Shown here piece after piece: positions 9,187 to 18,996 of a DNA stretch of 64,000 nucleotides. The translations under genes were made by a program, and so were the position numbers. How positions within the stretch are numbered: the stretch's first letter is position 1; each line of letters begins with the position of its first letter. Origin of the DNA: Paenibacillus sedimenti (GTDB lineage Bacteria > Bacillota > Bacilli > Paenibacillales > NBRC-103111). The stretch spans positions 248,001 through 312,000 of the forward strand of contig NZ_JACVVD010000005.1 of the NCBI RefSeq assembly GCF_014534655.1, in the 5' to 3' direction. The notes under the pieces are model-generated. The model made no database searches. It was not told the DNA's origin and was given only the letters and a program-made list of their open reading frames with translations.

Positions 9187-10992
9187 ATGAATTTAAATAA
9201 GAAAGTGTTCATAGGGTTTTTGACATTCATTATTATTCCCTTATTCGTGCTAGGTTCCGTTGTCTACACGGTCTCGCAGCAATTGATTGAAAAGAAATAC
9301 GGTGATCTGACCGAGGTTACACTGCAGGCCGTTTCCCGAAACATTTATTATATGTTCAAGGAAGCGAATTATTTCTCTGATTTCTGGATGGTGAAGGAAG
9401 GGATTCAGGGGATATACCGGTCTATGGATGAGATTAAGCCAAACGAAGAAACGCTATCTTCTTATGATCTCAATACCTTCGACACGCTGCTGCGCAGCTC
9501 GATTCTTACCTACTCCCCCGTTCAATCCGTCGTCATCTATAACAATCATGGGACATCGTTCAGCGCCGGCCGAACGGGCAGCAGTTCCACGCCGTGGACA
9601 TCGCTGCTGGACAGTACCGCTTTTAAACAAATTAATAGCTTAAACGGAAGCCCGTTATGGATCGGGCCTGCAGAATATAAGGAGTTCCCGACCGGGCACC
9701 GGGAGTTCTATCAAGCGCGTTTGGTCAAAGATTTCTGGACGATGGACAACCGCGGCTACATGCTGCTCCGGTACCGTTTCAACGAGCTGGATCAGATTTT
9801 CCGTTCCTTTAACACGAAAGAGGAGAGCTCTAAGCGTTATCTGGTCGTGAATAAAAACGGTTTAATTTTTTATGATAACAAGCAAAGTCTGGAAGGGGCC
9901 AATATTCTTCAGCTTTTGCCGGGCAAGCTCGATTTGGCGAATCCGAATTCAAGTTTTCAAGCCGATTTTCTGGATGAGAAAAGCCTGGTTTCCTTGTATC
10001 ACCTTGATTTGAACCAGATGGGCGTTCAAGATTGGAGCGTCGTGTCGATTACCTCATGGAAGTACGTCGCCGGGGAAATGGAGACGATTATGAAATGGGT
10101 TGCCGGCATTACATTTATCTGTTTATTTTTTGCCCTTGTCTATAATTTGGTGTTCGTAAGAAGAATCATTCAATTTATTTTACGTATCGTTTCTTCGATG
10201 AAAAAAGTGGAGCGGGGCGATCTGTCCACTCGGATGGAAGTCAGCGGCAAAGATGAGACACAGGCCCTTGCCAGAGGGTTTAACAGTCTGGTCGTTCGCG
10301 TAGAGGATCTGCTCGAAGAAGTGAAGCGTCAGCAGGATCGTAAAAATAAAGCCGAGCTCATGCTGCTGCAAGCTCAAATCAAGCCGCATTTTTTATTCAA
10401 TACGCTGGAATCCATCAATGTATTGGCGATTCAAAACCAGGGAAAAAAAGTGAGCCAAATGGTCTATCGACTTGGCAATCTGCTGCGTATCGGGATGGAC
10501 AACAAAGAAGAAATCACGCTAAAGCAAGAACTGGAGCATCTGAAAAGCTATTTGGAAATCCAGGAGTTTCGCTTTGAGGACCAGTTTCAATATGAAATCG
10601 AGGCGCCGCACGGGCTGCTGAACTTCCATATCCTCAAGCTGACGCTTCAGCCAATAGTTGAGAACAGCATCCAGCATGGTTTTGATCCGATCGATTACAA
10701 AGGTTTTATCTCGATTCGGGTAGTCGATGAAGGAGAACGAATCGGCATCTATGTGACCGATAACGGCGCTGGAATCAGTGAGGAGAAGCTGGCCAAATTC
10801 CGCTATAAGACGGAGCTGGAAACGCCTTTCCACGAAATTATGGATGTGAATGAAGAGCGGCGCGGGCTTGGCGTCAGTAATGTGGCGGACCGAATCCGAA
10901 TTCAATATGGCGCGCATTACGGTATGTTTATTTGCAGTTTGGAAGGTCACGGAACGGCAATGAAAATTGTGATTCCGAAAACAAGGGGGTAA
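9187..10992 (+). CDS. Sensor histidine kinase, YesM family
   Basis: Membrane histidine kinase of 601 residues. One membrane helix (about 8-28), a large extracellular sensor domain to about residue 300, a second helix, then a HAMP domain (VERGDLSTRMEV). The His_kinase domain follows with the phospho-acceptor in QIKPHFLFNTLESINVLA, and a HATPase domain with QPIVENSIQHG (N box) and DNGAGIS (G box) closes it. The natural start is ATG 9187, though GGAGGG (9165-9170) is 16 bases upstream. It is followed after 4 bases by its YesN-type partner and then an ABC importer, so it most likely senses that importer's sugar. Confidence 0.93.
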   Translation: MNLNKKVFIGFLTFIIIPLFVLGSVVYTVSQQLIEKKYGDLTEVTLQAVSRNIYYMFKEANYFSDFWMVKEGIQGIYRSMDEIKPNEETLSSYDLNTFDTLLRSSILTYSPVQSVVIYNNHGTSFSAGRTGSSSTPWTSLLDSTAFKQINSLNGSPLWIGPAEYKEFPTGHREFYQARLVKDFWTMDNRGYMLLRYRFNELDQIFRSFNTKEESSKRYLVVNKNGLIFYDNKQSLEGANILQLLPGKLDLANPNSSFQADFLDEKSLVSLYHLDLNQMGVQDWSVVSITSWKYVAGEMETIMKWVAGITFICLFFALVYNLVFVRRIIQFILRIVSSMKKVERGDLSTRMEVSGKDETQALARGFNSLVVRVEDLLEEVKRQQDRKNKAELMLLQAQIKPHFLFNTLESINVLAIQNQGKKVSQMVYRLGNLLRIGMDNKEEITLKQELEHLKSYLEIQEFRFEDQFQYEIEAPHGLLNFHILKLTLQPIVENSIQHGFDPIDYKGFISIRVVDEGERIGIYVTDNGAGISEEKLAKFRYKTELETPFHEIMDVNEERRGLGVSNVADRIRIQYGAHYGMFICSLEGHGTAMKIVIPKTRG

Positions 10993-10996
10993 ATCG

Positions 10997-12595
10997 ATGA
11001 GATTGAAAGCGATTTTGGCTGATGACGAGCCTAACATTTTGCGCAATTTACAACTGGTTATTCCCTGGGATGAGCTTCAGATTGATATTGTAGGCACCGC
11101 GAAGAACGGTATTGAAGCGCTTGAGCTTTCCAGATTGCATATCCCTGATCTTATAATGAGCGATATCCGCATGCCGCAGATGGATGGCATCATGTTCGTA
11201 GAAAAGCTTCGTGAAATCAATGATAATTGTGTCGTTCTGATGGTTACCGGGTATCAAGACTTCGAATATGCGCGCTCGTTGATGAAGTTTGGCGTCAGCG
11301 ACTATATGCTCAAGCCGATCAACTACGAGGAGCTTGAACATACGATTCGTAAACTTGCCGAGCAAATCCGCGACAAGAAGCAGCTTAAGCTCGATGAACA
11401 ACAAAAGTGGGGCAAAGTCAAAAATTTGGCCTATGAAAAAATATTGTATGACGTGCTCATGAACTGTACGGAAATTACGCCTATCAACCTGCTTCCCATC
11501 GACGAAATCGATTTGGATCGTCTTACCTATGTGTTTGCCATGATCGATGTGGATGATTATTCGCAAAAGTCGTTATTGTGGACGGAAGAGGATCGTAAGC
11601 TGTGGAATTTTGCCGTGAGAAACGTGCTGCAGGACTCTCTGGCGGGTGAGTTGCTGAAGTTCTCGATCTTGCAAATGCGGGAAGGGGAGTGGTGCCTGCT
11701 CATCCAATGCGAGTCCTCAGAAGAGCAAACAGCGCTTGCCTCCGTATTTAGGCTGGCAAAGCAGATGCAGAACGATGTTCTGCGAACAGTGAAAATTAGC
11801 ATTAGCGTAGGCGTATATCCCGAAATAGTGGGTATTCGCGGACTATCGAGCGTGTATAAGAAGCTGCAGCGATTGATGCAGCTTAGTCTTGAGAAGCAGC
11901 AATCCGTTCTCGTATACAAAGAATCCAAGGAGCCGCCGGATGCCAATATCTCTTTGTGGTATTTGGTAGAAGAAATTGTATCCGGGTTGAAGCAGCTCCA
12001 TCGAACAAAGACAGAGGATGCGCTCGGGCGTTTAAAGTCTCTACTCGAAGGTCTGCCGAACAGCTCTTTTACCCGGGCTTTTCAGATGCTGCACTTTCTC
12101 ATTCTTCATTTGCTCCGTGAACTGCGCGAAATGAACGGCATTGATTTGAAAGAGGAAGAAGAGGTGTGGCGTAAGCTGGACAAAAGCGAAAGCATTCAGC
12201 ATTTGCTGCAGGTGATGGTACAGCTCGTCAGCCTCGGTCTGGAAGGAACGAATAAGAAGAAAAACAGCGAGCTGCTCATGACAGCGGCCAAAGAATACAT
12301 TCGTACGCACTATTCAACGGACTTCGGAATCGAAGATATTGCAAGAGCACTTGGCATCAGCAGTTCCTACTTCAGCTTGTTATTCAAGCAGCACTACGGT
12401 GAAACGTTTGTGGAGTATGTAACCAAGCACCGGATGGAGCTGGCCAAATCCATGCTGCTGCTCAGCGATAAAAGCATCACCGATATCGGAAAGTCGGTCG
12501 GCTATACGGAACGACGCTATTTTACGAAGGTTTTCCAGAAGTTTACCGGTGAAATTCCGTCGGAGTACCGTGATAAAAGGCGCGAGAGCCAGTAG
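10997..12595 (+). CDS. Response regulator with AraC-type output, YesN family
   Basis: Cytosolic transcription regulator, 532 residues. The N-terminal receiver domain has the acidic pair in ADDEPN, the phospho-acceptor Asp in DLIMSDIRMPQMDG, and the conserved Lys in YMLKPINYEEL. A middle linker of about 280 residues has no obvious domain. The C-terminal 100 residues are two AraC helix-turn-helix motifs (GIEDIARALGISSSYFSLLF and KSITDIGKSVGYTERRYFTK). GGGGG precedes the ATG. Together with the upstream kinase it likely switches on the sugar importer and nagZ that follow. Confidence 0.93.
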   Translation: MRLKAILADDEPNILRNLQLVIPWDELQIDIVGTAKNGIEALELSRLHIPDLIMSDIRMPQMDGIMFVEKLREINDNCVVLMVTGYQDFEYARSLMKFGVSDYMLKPINYEELEHTIRKLAEQIRDKKQLKLDEQQKWGKVKNLAYEKILYDVLMNCTEITPINLLPIDEIDLDRLTYVFAMIDVDDYSQKSLLWTEEDRKLWNFAVRNVLQDSLAGELLKFSILQMREGEWCLLIQCESSEEQTALASVFRLAKQMQNDVLRTVKISISVGVYPEIVGIRGLSSVYKKLQRLMQLSLEKQQSVLVYKESKEPPDANISLWYLVEEIVSGLKQLHRTKTEDALGRLKSLLEGLPNSSFTRAFQMLHFLILHLLRELREMNGIDLKEEEEVWRKLDKSESIQHLLQVMVQLVSLGLEGTNKKKNSELLMTAAKEYIRTHYSTDFGIEDIARALGISSSYFSLLFKQHYGETFVEYVTKHRMELAKSMLLLSDKSITDIGKSVGYTERRYFTKVFQKFTGEIPSEYRDKRRESQ

Positions 12596-12690
12596 AGAAA
12601 TTTCCCCCTTGATTAGGAGTTTGTCGGTCTTTAGGACAATCGCAGATACATTTTATAATTACATTGCAAGGCTAAAGGAGCTTATACTCT

Positions 12691-14037
12691 ATGAGAAAAA
12701 GAGCGTTGATACCCGCCGCTGGGCTGATGGCGTTCACGATTCTGTTAACTGCTTGCGGAAATTCGAATACCGACAATAGCGTAAATCGCACAAGTCCGCC
12801 TTCTGTAGGTGAGAAAGCGGAGCCTATCTCGATCACTATTCGCCATACGCAAGTAAAGGATACGCAAAAGAAACGACTGATCATGCTGCAGGATGCCGTC
12901 AAAGCAACGGAAGCGAACGTACCGGGTTTAACGATTACGCTGGATGGCGTTGAGGATAAAGTGAACCGGTTCGAGAAGCTGAGAGCTGAGATGGCCGCCG
13001 GCAATCCGCCGGAAATTTTCGACTTATTTGGCGGGACGGATACAAGAGACTATGTCAAGGCGGATCGGCTGATGGATCTGACTCCGATTTTGAATGAACT
13101 CGGGCTGATCGATAAATTTTATAGCTTCGATGAATTCACGGTGAACGGTCGAATCTACGGAATTCCGATGGCCGGTTATGTGGAAGGTTTGTACTACAAT
13201 AAGAGGATTTTGGCGGCGAACGGACTAAAGCCCCCGCAAACCTGGGATGAGCTGCTTGCCGCAGCGGATGCGCTCAAAGCAAAGCGAATCACGCCATTTG
13301 CACTCGCGGCTAAAGATTCTTGGGTGATCAACATGATGATCAATACGATGTGGGTACGTACCGCAGGCGTCGATTCAATCGAGGGATTTTTGGATGGAAG
13401 CAAGCGTTGGACAGACCCGGAGGTCATTGACGCTTTTTCCAAGTATCACACCTTGGTGAAAAGAGGTTACTTACAGGAGGGCAGCTTGGCGCTGTCCTAT
13501 GCGGAACAACAAAACAAGTTCAGCAGCGGCGAAGCGGCATTCATGTTCGATGGCAGTTGGGCGAATACGCCGCTGCTGGACCCGGAGAAATCAACGATCG
13601 CAGGTGAGATCGGATTCATGAATTTTCCGTCGATGGGCGGGCCCGGTGACGGTTATATCAACGGCGGATGGTCGAACGCTTACGGTTTTTCCAAAAAGGT
13701 AAACGTGGGCCAGCTCGCGGCGATAAAAGAATTCATTCGGCAAATGTACAATGAGCCGATGCAAAAGAGGCAGCTCATCGAAGAAGGCATGCCGCCGGCT
13801 ATGAAACTACAGGATGTAAGCAATGTCAATCCGTTGATAAGGCAAATTTTGGACGTATTCGCAGGTGCGAAGGGGACGTTTCCGGCATTTGATTCCCGCA
13901 TACAGACCAAGGTTAGAGAGAAGCTGGAGCGCGGGATGCAAGAGTTGATTGGCGGACGAACCGATCCGGCAACTTTAATGACAGACATTCAGAAGCAGCA
14001 GGAAGCTTCGAATAAAGAGGAGGCTCATACGAAATAG
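12691..14037 (+). CDS. Sugar ABC transporter substrate-binding lipoprotein
   Basis: Family 1 extracellular solute-binding protein, 448 residues. The signal peptide ends in lipobox LLTACGNSN. The body has the usual MalE-like features: GNPPEIFDLFGGTD, YGIPMAGYVEGLYYNKRI, TWDELLAAADAL and AAFMFDGSWANT. A spaced AAAGGAG precedes the ATG. It is followed by two permeases and a NagZ-type hexosaminidase, which suggests an N-acetylglucosamine-containing oligosaccharide as ligand (inference). Confidence 0.9.
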   Translation: MRKRALIPAAGLMAFTILLTACGNSNTDNSVNRTSPPSVGEKAEPISITIRHTQVKDTQKKRLIMLQDAVKATEANVPGLTITLDGVEDKVNRFEKLRAEMAAGNPPEIFDLFGGTDTRDYVKADRLMDLTPILNELGLIDKFYSFDEFTVNGRIYGIPMAGYVEGLYYNKRILAANGLKPPQTWDELLAAADALKAKRITPFALAAKDSWVINMMINTMWVRTAGVDSIEGFLDGSKRWTDPEVIDAFSKYHTLVKRGYLQEGSLALSYAEQQNKFSSGEAAFMFDGSWANTPLLDPEKSTIAGEIGFMNFPSMGGPGDGYINGGWSNAYGFSKKVNVGQLAAIKEFIRQMYNEPMQKRQLIEEGMPPAMKLQDVSNVNPLIRQILDVFAGAKGTFPAFDSRIQTKVREKLERGMQELIGGRTDPATLMTDIQKQQEASNKEEAHTK

Positions 14038-14041
14038 AAGG

Positions 14042-14920
14042 ATGAACAACACTTTAAGAAATCCTTTAGCCTATGCGCTCTTCACGCTGCCGACATCGCT
14101 GCTTTTCCTTGCATTTTTCCTCTATCCGCTCTTAACATCACTCAGGTATGGTTTCACGCATTGGAACGGTATTTCCGATCCTCAATTTATTGGATTCGAC
14201 AATTTCATTATAGCGTTTCAGGATAAATACTTTTGGATTGCTGTGCGCAACAATGTATATTTCATTGGATTTTCCGTCTTTTTGCAGATTCCGCTGATCC
14301 TGATGCTTGCGCTGCTCGTAAGCAGGGTAAGGCTTTTTGCCGCATTTTATAAAACGACCATTTTTGTTCCCACGATTCTATCGACTTCCGTGGTCGGAGT
14401 GTTGTGGGCATTCGTTTATCATCCGCAGGCAGGGTTGTTGAACCAAATGCTCGAAGCGCTTGGTTTAGAAGCGTGGACGCGGGTCTGGCTAGCCGATGAA
14501 TCGACGGCGATGCTATCGGTACTCGTGACAAACGGTTGGCAGTGGATCGGGTTTTATGTGGTGCTTGTCCTATCGGCCATTTATGCCATACCGAAGGAAA
14601 TCATGGAAGCTGCAGAAATAGACGGCGCTGGCTATTGGGGGCGGGCATGGTCGATAATGATTCCGCTTCTGCGTCCTGTTATCGTGCTGATGGTTCTATT
14701 GTCCATCACTGGGGCGATGAAAGCGCTCGATATCGTTTTCGTCATGACCGGCGGCAATCCGTACGGCATCACGGAAGTGATGGCGACTTACATGTACAAA
14801 AAAGCGTACCGTCTTGGTGACTATGGGTATGCCAATGCAATAGCCATCCTTATTTTCGTCTTTACAGTCATTCTGACTTCTTTATTTCGTCGCCTCGCAA
14901 GAGAAAAGGAGAGAACTTGA
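14042..14920 (+). CDS. Sugar ABC transporter permease, MalF/UgpA type
   Basis: Six-helix membrane protein, 292 residues. The N-terminal segment LAYALFTLPTSLLFLAFFLY is the first helix, with IGFDNF soon after. The EAA loop is MEAAEIDGAGYWGRAWSIMIPLLRP, and MTGGNPYGITEVMATYMYKKAY follows it. It begins 4 bases after the binding-protein stop, and its end overlaps the next permease. It forms the channel with that protein; the ATPase is not encoded here. Confidence 0.9.
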   Translation: MNNTLRNPLAYALFTLPTSLLFLAFFLYPLLTSLRYGFTHWNGISDPQFIGFDNFIIAFQDKYFWIAVRNNVYFIGFSVFLQIPLILMLALLVSRVRLFAAFYKTTIFVPTILSTSVVGVLWAFVYHPQAGLLNQMLEALGLEAWTRVWLADESTAMLSVLVTNGWQWIGFYVVLVLSAIYAIPKEIMEAAEIDGAGYWGRAWSIMIPLLRPVIVLMVLLSITGAMKALDIVFVMTGGNPYGITEVMATYMYKKAYRLGDYGYANAIAILIFVFTVILTSLFRRLAREKERT

Positions 14921-15759
14921 ACAATTATAGGAGGTATAAACAACATCATCGCGTCTACCCGCATTTAGTGCTCATGACGTATCTGCTCGTGATCCTTAAT
15001 CCGCTCATTTGGGTATTCAATTCATCATTCAAGCAGAATCGGGAAATTATCGCCTCGCCGTGGTCGTTACCCGAAAGTATAACGCTTGCGAACTATATCA
15101 ATGCTTGGACAGGGGCGAACGTCAGCAGTTATTTTGTGAACAGTCTATATATCTCGGTATGTTCGGCAATCGCTACCCTCTTACTTGGGACGGCGACGGC
15201 TTATGCGATTACACGTATGAAGTTTCCGAGGGTGAGCAAGCTTATATCGAGCGCATTGATGCTGGCCTTGCTCATCCCGGCGGGTTCATTGCTCGTGCCG
15301 CTATACATACTGCTTAGGAATTTATATATCTATAATACGCCACTTGCGCTGGTATTGCCTTACATCACTTTCGGCTTGCCGATCACTGTATTTATTGTGG
15401 CAGCCTTCCTGAAGTCGGTTCCGGCTGAACTGGAAGAGGCTGGGATCATGGACGGACTTTCTGCCTATGGTCTTTTCGGGCGCGTCATTGTGCCGATCAC
15501 CATGCCAACGCTGATCACGGTATTCATGCTGAATTTTCTCAGCAACTGGAATGAGTTTATGATGGCAAATCTGTTCCTGGCCAAAGAAAAGTTAAGGACG
15601 CTGCCTGTCGCTATGGTGGCCTTCTACGACCAGTTGAATATGAATTACGGCTCATTGTGCGCGGCCATCATGTTTAGCGTGATTCCGGTCATTCTCATTT
15701 ATATGATGTTGCAAAACCGAATTATTGAGGGCCTGACAACAGGGAGCATCAAAGGATAA
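14917..15759 (+). CDS. Sugar ABC transporter permease, MalG type
   Basis: Six-helix membrane protein, 280 residues. It has INPLIWV-like first helix sequence, the loop EEAGIMDGLSAYGLFGRVIVPITMP and the C-terminus IIEGLTTGSIKG, all MalG-type. The start is a TTG at 14917 that overlaps the TGA of the upstream permease. AAAGGAG (14905-14911) is correctly spaced for it, so the TTG is convincing. Translation is coupled to the upstream gene. Confidence 0.89.
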   Translation: MNNYRRYKQHHRVYPHLVLMTYLLVILNPLIWVFNSSFKQNREIIASPWSLPESITLANYINAWTGANVSSYFVNSLYISVCSAIATLLLGTATAYAITRMKFPRVSKLISSALMLALLIPAGSLLVPLYILLRNLYIYNTPLALVLPYITFGLPITVFIVAAFLKSVPAELEEAGIMDGLSAYGLFGRVIVPITMPTLITVFMLNFLSNWNEFMMANLFLAKEKLRTLPVAMVAFYDQLNMNYGSLCAAIMFSVIPVILIYMMLQNRIIEGLTTGSIKG

Positions 15760-15783
15760 CTACGTCCTGGGGAGCGTGTATAT

Positions 15784-17418
15784 ATGTCATTGAGCAATCA
15801 TCCGTTAACACTGCGTCAAAAAGTCGGGCAAATGTTTGTCTGCGGATTTGGATCCGTGCGGCCTAATGCGGAAATTACGAAGTTGATTGAGGATTATGGA
15901 TTAGGCGGAGTCATTTATTTCCGCAGAAATGTCAAGGATGCTCATCAGCTTGCGAAATTGTCCGCCGAGCTGCAACACTTAAGCCGCAGTAACGGCGGGT
16001 TGCCGCTGTTCATCGCGGTCGACCAAGAGGGCGGCATGGTATCGCGGATTGAAAAAGGAGCCACGCTGCTGCCGGGGAATATGGCATTAGGGGCGACTTT
16101 CGCACCTTCAGGCGCATATGCGAGCGCCAAAGTGATGGGCAAAGAGCTGCGCCAAATGGGCATCAATATGAATTTTGCGCCTTGCCTCGACATTAATAAC
16201 AATCGGTTGAATCCGGTTATCGGCGTCCGCTCTTACGGGGAAACGGCAGAACTCGTCAGCGATATGGGAACGCAAGCGGTTAAGGGGCTTCAAGATATGG
16301 GCGTTATCGCGACGGTGAAGCATTTCCCGGGACATGGGGACACTTCGGAGGATTCCCACCACGATCTTCCTATCGTACCGCACAGCATGGAAAGGCTGAT
16401 GGGGCTGGAGCTGGCTCCATTCGTCAGCGCCATTGAAGGAGGAGTCGACGCCATTATGACGGCGCATATCGTGTTTGCCGCGCTGGAAGAAGACGGGCTT
16501 CCCTCGACGCTATCTTACCGTATTTTGACGGAGCTGCTTCGTCAGAAGCTTGGTTTTGAAGGCTTAATCGTGACCGATTGTCTGGAGATGAAGGCGATCT
16601 CCGAAGGGCTGGGTGTTGCCGAAGGCTCGATTCGGGCCATTGAAGCGGGTTCCGACCTGATTCTGGTCAGTCATTTGCTGGATCGGCAAATCACGGCTAT
16701 CGAAGCGGTCATACAGGCTGTGGAGAGCGGCAGGATACCGGAGTCGCGAATTGACGAATCCGTGATGCGCATTATGCAGTATAAATTCAAAAGAGACATT
16801 CAATTCGATAAATTGACCACGATTCCTCAGGCGTCGATATCCACTCCGGAACATCGGGAGCTGGCCAAAGAACTTAGCCGCAAAAGCATAACCTTAGTGA
16901 AGGATGAGGTCGGTAAAGCGCTTGATTTGATCGAGCCGACGCTTGTGATTTGGACTGAAGTTCAAGAGGGTACCGAAATTGATGAAGTGGTGGAACGTGA
17001 AGGGACGCTGGGTTACGTTCTATCCGAAATCACCGGTCAGGCCGTCGAAGAGGTTTACATCGGGCTTTACCCATCCGCGGCGGAGATCGATGCTGTACTT
17101 AGAGCAAGCGAAGGGAAAAAGCAGGTCGTTATGGTGACTTATAATGCGGCTTTTTCCAAGGGACAAACGGAGATCGCTAAAGCGGTGGCCGGCGAGAAAG
17201 ACCTGCGTTTCATCGTGGCAGCGGGCCGTAATCCATATGACCTGCTGGAGTTCCCGGAAGTAAAAACCTACTATGCTTGTTATGAAAATCGCCCGCTAGC
17301 CATAAATTCTCTAGCCCGTGTGCTGCTTGGTAAAGAAAAAGCGGTCGGTAGATTGCCGGTGACGCTGTCTGAGCAATATCCGATCGGTTGGAGGCACGAG
17401 AAAAGTGAGTTTGAATAG
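15784..17418 (+). CDS. nagZ: Beta-N-acetylhexosaminidase NagZ (glycoside hydrolase family 3)
   Basis: 544 residues: a GH3 TIM barrel to about residue 340 and a C-terminal alpha/beta domain. The NagZ signature is clear: VKHFPGHGDTSEDSHHDLP with the His-Asp dyad that acts as acid/base, plus AVDQEGG and VIGVRSYGE. The nucleophile Asp is in IVTDCLEMKAIS; many NagZ proteins have TDAL at that place. No signal peptide is visible, so it should act inside the cell on sugars brought in by the adjacent importer. Known members release GlcNAc from muropeptides or chito-oligosaccharides; which one applies here is not shown. Confidence 0.92.
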   Translation: MSLSNHPLTLRQKVGQMFVCGFGSVRPNAEITKLIEDYGLGGVIYFRRNVKDAHQLAKLSAELQHLSRSNGGLPLFIAVDQEGGMVSRIEKGATLLPGNMALGATFAPSGAYASAKVMGKELRQMGINMNFAPCLDINNNRLNPVIGVRSYGETAELVSDMGTQAVKGLQDMGVIATVKHFPGHGDTSEDSHHDLPIVPHSMERLMGLELAPFVSAIEGGVDAIMTAHIVFAALEEDGLPSTLSYRILTELLRQKLGFEGLIVTDCLEMKAISEGLGVAEGSIRAIEAGSDLILVSHLLDRQITAIEAVIQAVESGRIPESRIDESVMRIMQYKFKRDIQFDKLTTIPQASISTPEHRELAKELSRKSITLVKDEVGKALDLIEPTLVIWTEVQEGTEIDEVVEREGTLGYVLSEITGQAVEEVYIGLYPSAAEIDAVLRASEGKKQVVMVTYNAAFSKGQTEIAKAVAGEKDLRFIVAAGRNPYDLLEFPEVKTYYACYENRPLAINSLARVLLGKEKAVGRLPVTLSEQYPIGWRHEKSEFE

Positions 17419-17458
17419 GAAGGAAACAAACGCACAAGACTACTAAGTAGGTATCGAT

Positions 17459-17535
17459 CTGGTCATGACTAAGATGCTGGGCGCCGCGCTGTGATGTCCA
17501 GGCATATGTAATAAATTTTATATGACTGGTCATAT
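17459..17535 (+). promoter_or_regulatory. Repeated CTGGTCAT motif and palindrome upstream of MFS gene
   Basis: CTGGTCAT occurs at 17459-17466 and again at 17526-17533. The second copy is part of the inverted repeat ATATGAC-TG-GTCATAT (17520-17535). The position, 130 bases before the MFS start, fits an operator, but no regulator gene is next to it. Confidence 0.35.
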
Positions 17536-17665
17536 GACCTATTTCACTAGACGTGGGAGCACCCTTTTCGGTAAATTAGGTAAGGCGGCTGAAACATTTT
17601 CGTTCCTGAAATCGTCAGGAAGGAGGTCGAGCCGTCGATCCAAATGTAAAGGGGTGTTTCTTTTT

Positions 17666-18931
17666 ATGTCACAATCTGCAACAACGGCCAAGACGGACAT
17701 GCGTTCATTTTTTGCGAACCGGTTCGTGCAAGCCATTCTCTTATCCGGTTTATTCCTGCAAGTCGGAATCTGGATTCGTAACTTCGCGATTTTGCTCTAT
17801 GTAACGGATATGACGAATAACGATCCTGTCTCTGTTTCATTAATTTCCGTAGCCGAGTTTGGACCTATCTTTCTGTTTTCATTCATAGGCGGAGCTTTTG
17901 CAGACCGCTGGAGACCGAAATTAACGATGGTATGGTGCGATATCCTCAGCGCCGTTTCCGTATTTGTTGTTATGCTTACACTGTACTATGGTTCCTGGAA
18001 AGCGATCTTTTTCGCCACCCTGGTTTCGGCCATACTTTCGCAATTCTCGCAGCCGTCCGGGATGAAGCTGTTTAAGATTCACGTTCCCGAATCGCAAATG
18101 CAGCTCGGTATATCCATGTATCAATCCATGATGGCGATTTTTATGATCGTAGGCCCGCTCATGGGCACATACGTATATTTCAACTTTGGCATTAATGTCG
18201 CGGTTGCCATTATGGGCGTGTGCTTCTTGCTATCCGCCGTTGTCTTAATGTTCCTTCCCGCTGACCCAAGATCAGAGGAAAAAGACAAGCAGCGTTCCAC
18301 GCATATTTTTGCTGAGATGGGTCAAGGCTTTCGTTATGTGTTGAACAACAAGATGTTGGTTATCCTGGGAGGCTGCTTTGCCGTAGCCGGATTGGCAATA
18401 GGCTTGATCAGTCCGCTTGGACTCTTCATCGTGACTGAAAATTTAGGCTTGCCTAAGGAAAACCTGCAATGGTTTATGGCGGCCAACGGCGTGGCGATGA
18501 TCGTCGGGGGAGGCCTCGCGATGGGCTTATCCAAAAAAATGTCGCCGCAGGCCATGCTTACATTGGGCATGGCGGTCAGTATTGTAACAATTGCCGTCAT
18601 GGGTATTACGCCGCTACTGTGGTTAGCCCTAGTCGCTCAATTCTTTTCCGGTCTGGTTATGCCGGCCATTCAAATCGGTATTAACACTATGATCCTGGGG
18701 AATACGGAGGAAGCATTCGTAGGCAGGGTAAACGGAATTCTGAACCCTTTGTTTATGGGAGCTATGGTGATTACGATGAGTTCGGCAGGCAAACTCAAAG
18801 ATTTATTCCCGCTTGAAGCCATTTATTTGGCGTCGGCAGCCTTGTTTATAATCGGTGTGCTGATCATGCTGCCTACATTGAAATATAAGCCGCAGCCCCT
18901 GCCGCAAAAAGAAGGTCAAACGACTCACTGA
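17666..18931 (+). CDS. MFS transporter (drug-efflux-like, DHA3/MFS_3 type)
   Basis: Membrane transporter, 421 residues with about 12 hydrophobic helices. FANRFVQAILLSGLFLQVG begins helix 1, and GGAFADRWRPKLTMVWCDIL is the conserved MFS loop between helices 2 and 3. The N-terminus MSQSATTAKTDMRS is chosen at ATG 17666, which has AAAGGGGTG about 9 bases upstream. The longer frame from 17522 encodes a basic, non-membrane leader and crosses an operator-like palindrome. Relatives export macrolides or other small molecules; the substrate here is unknown. Confidence 0.88.
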   Translation: MSQSATTAKTDMRSFFANRFVQAILLSGLFLQVGIWIRNFAILLYVTDMTNNDPVSVSLISVAEFGPIFLFSFIGGAFADRWRPKLTMVWCDILSAVSVFVVMLTLYYGSWKAIFFATLVSAILSQFSQPSGMKLFKIHVPESQMQLGISMYQSMMAIFMIVGPLMGTYVYFNFGINVAVAIMGVCFLLSAVVLMFLPADPRSEEKDKQRSTHIFAEMGQGFRYVLNNKMLVILGGCFAVAGLAIGLISPLGLFIVTENLGLPKENLQWFMAANGVAMIVGGGLAMGLSKKMSPQAMLTLGMAVSIVTIAVMGITPLLWLALVAQFFSGLVMPAIQIGINTMILGNTEEAFVGRVNGILNPLFMGAMVITMSSAGKLKDLFPLEAIYLASAALFIIGVLIMLPTLKYKPQPLPQKEGQTTH

Positions 18932-18944
18932 TGCATAAAACTTG

Positions 18945-18988
18945 CCGTCCTGCAACTTCGAAATTTCGAAGTGCGGGGCGGTTTTTTT
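18945..18988 (+). terminator. Terminator after the MFS gene
   Basis: A long stem built from CCG(T)CC..GCAACTTCGAAA and TTTCGAAGTGC..GGGCGG is followed by seven T. Confidence 0.85.
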
Positions 18989-18996
18989 ACTACGGC

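Noticed and set aside
17522..17665. N-terminal extension of the MFS protein
   Set aside because: The extension is basic and lacks membrane character; the ATG at 17666 has the better ribosome site and fits the family.
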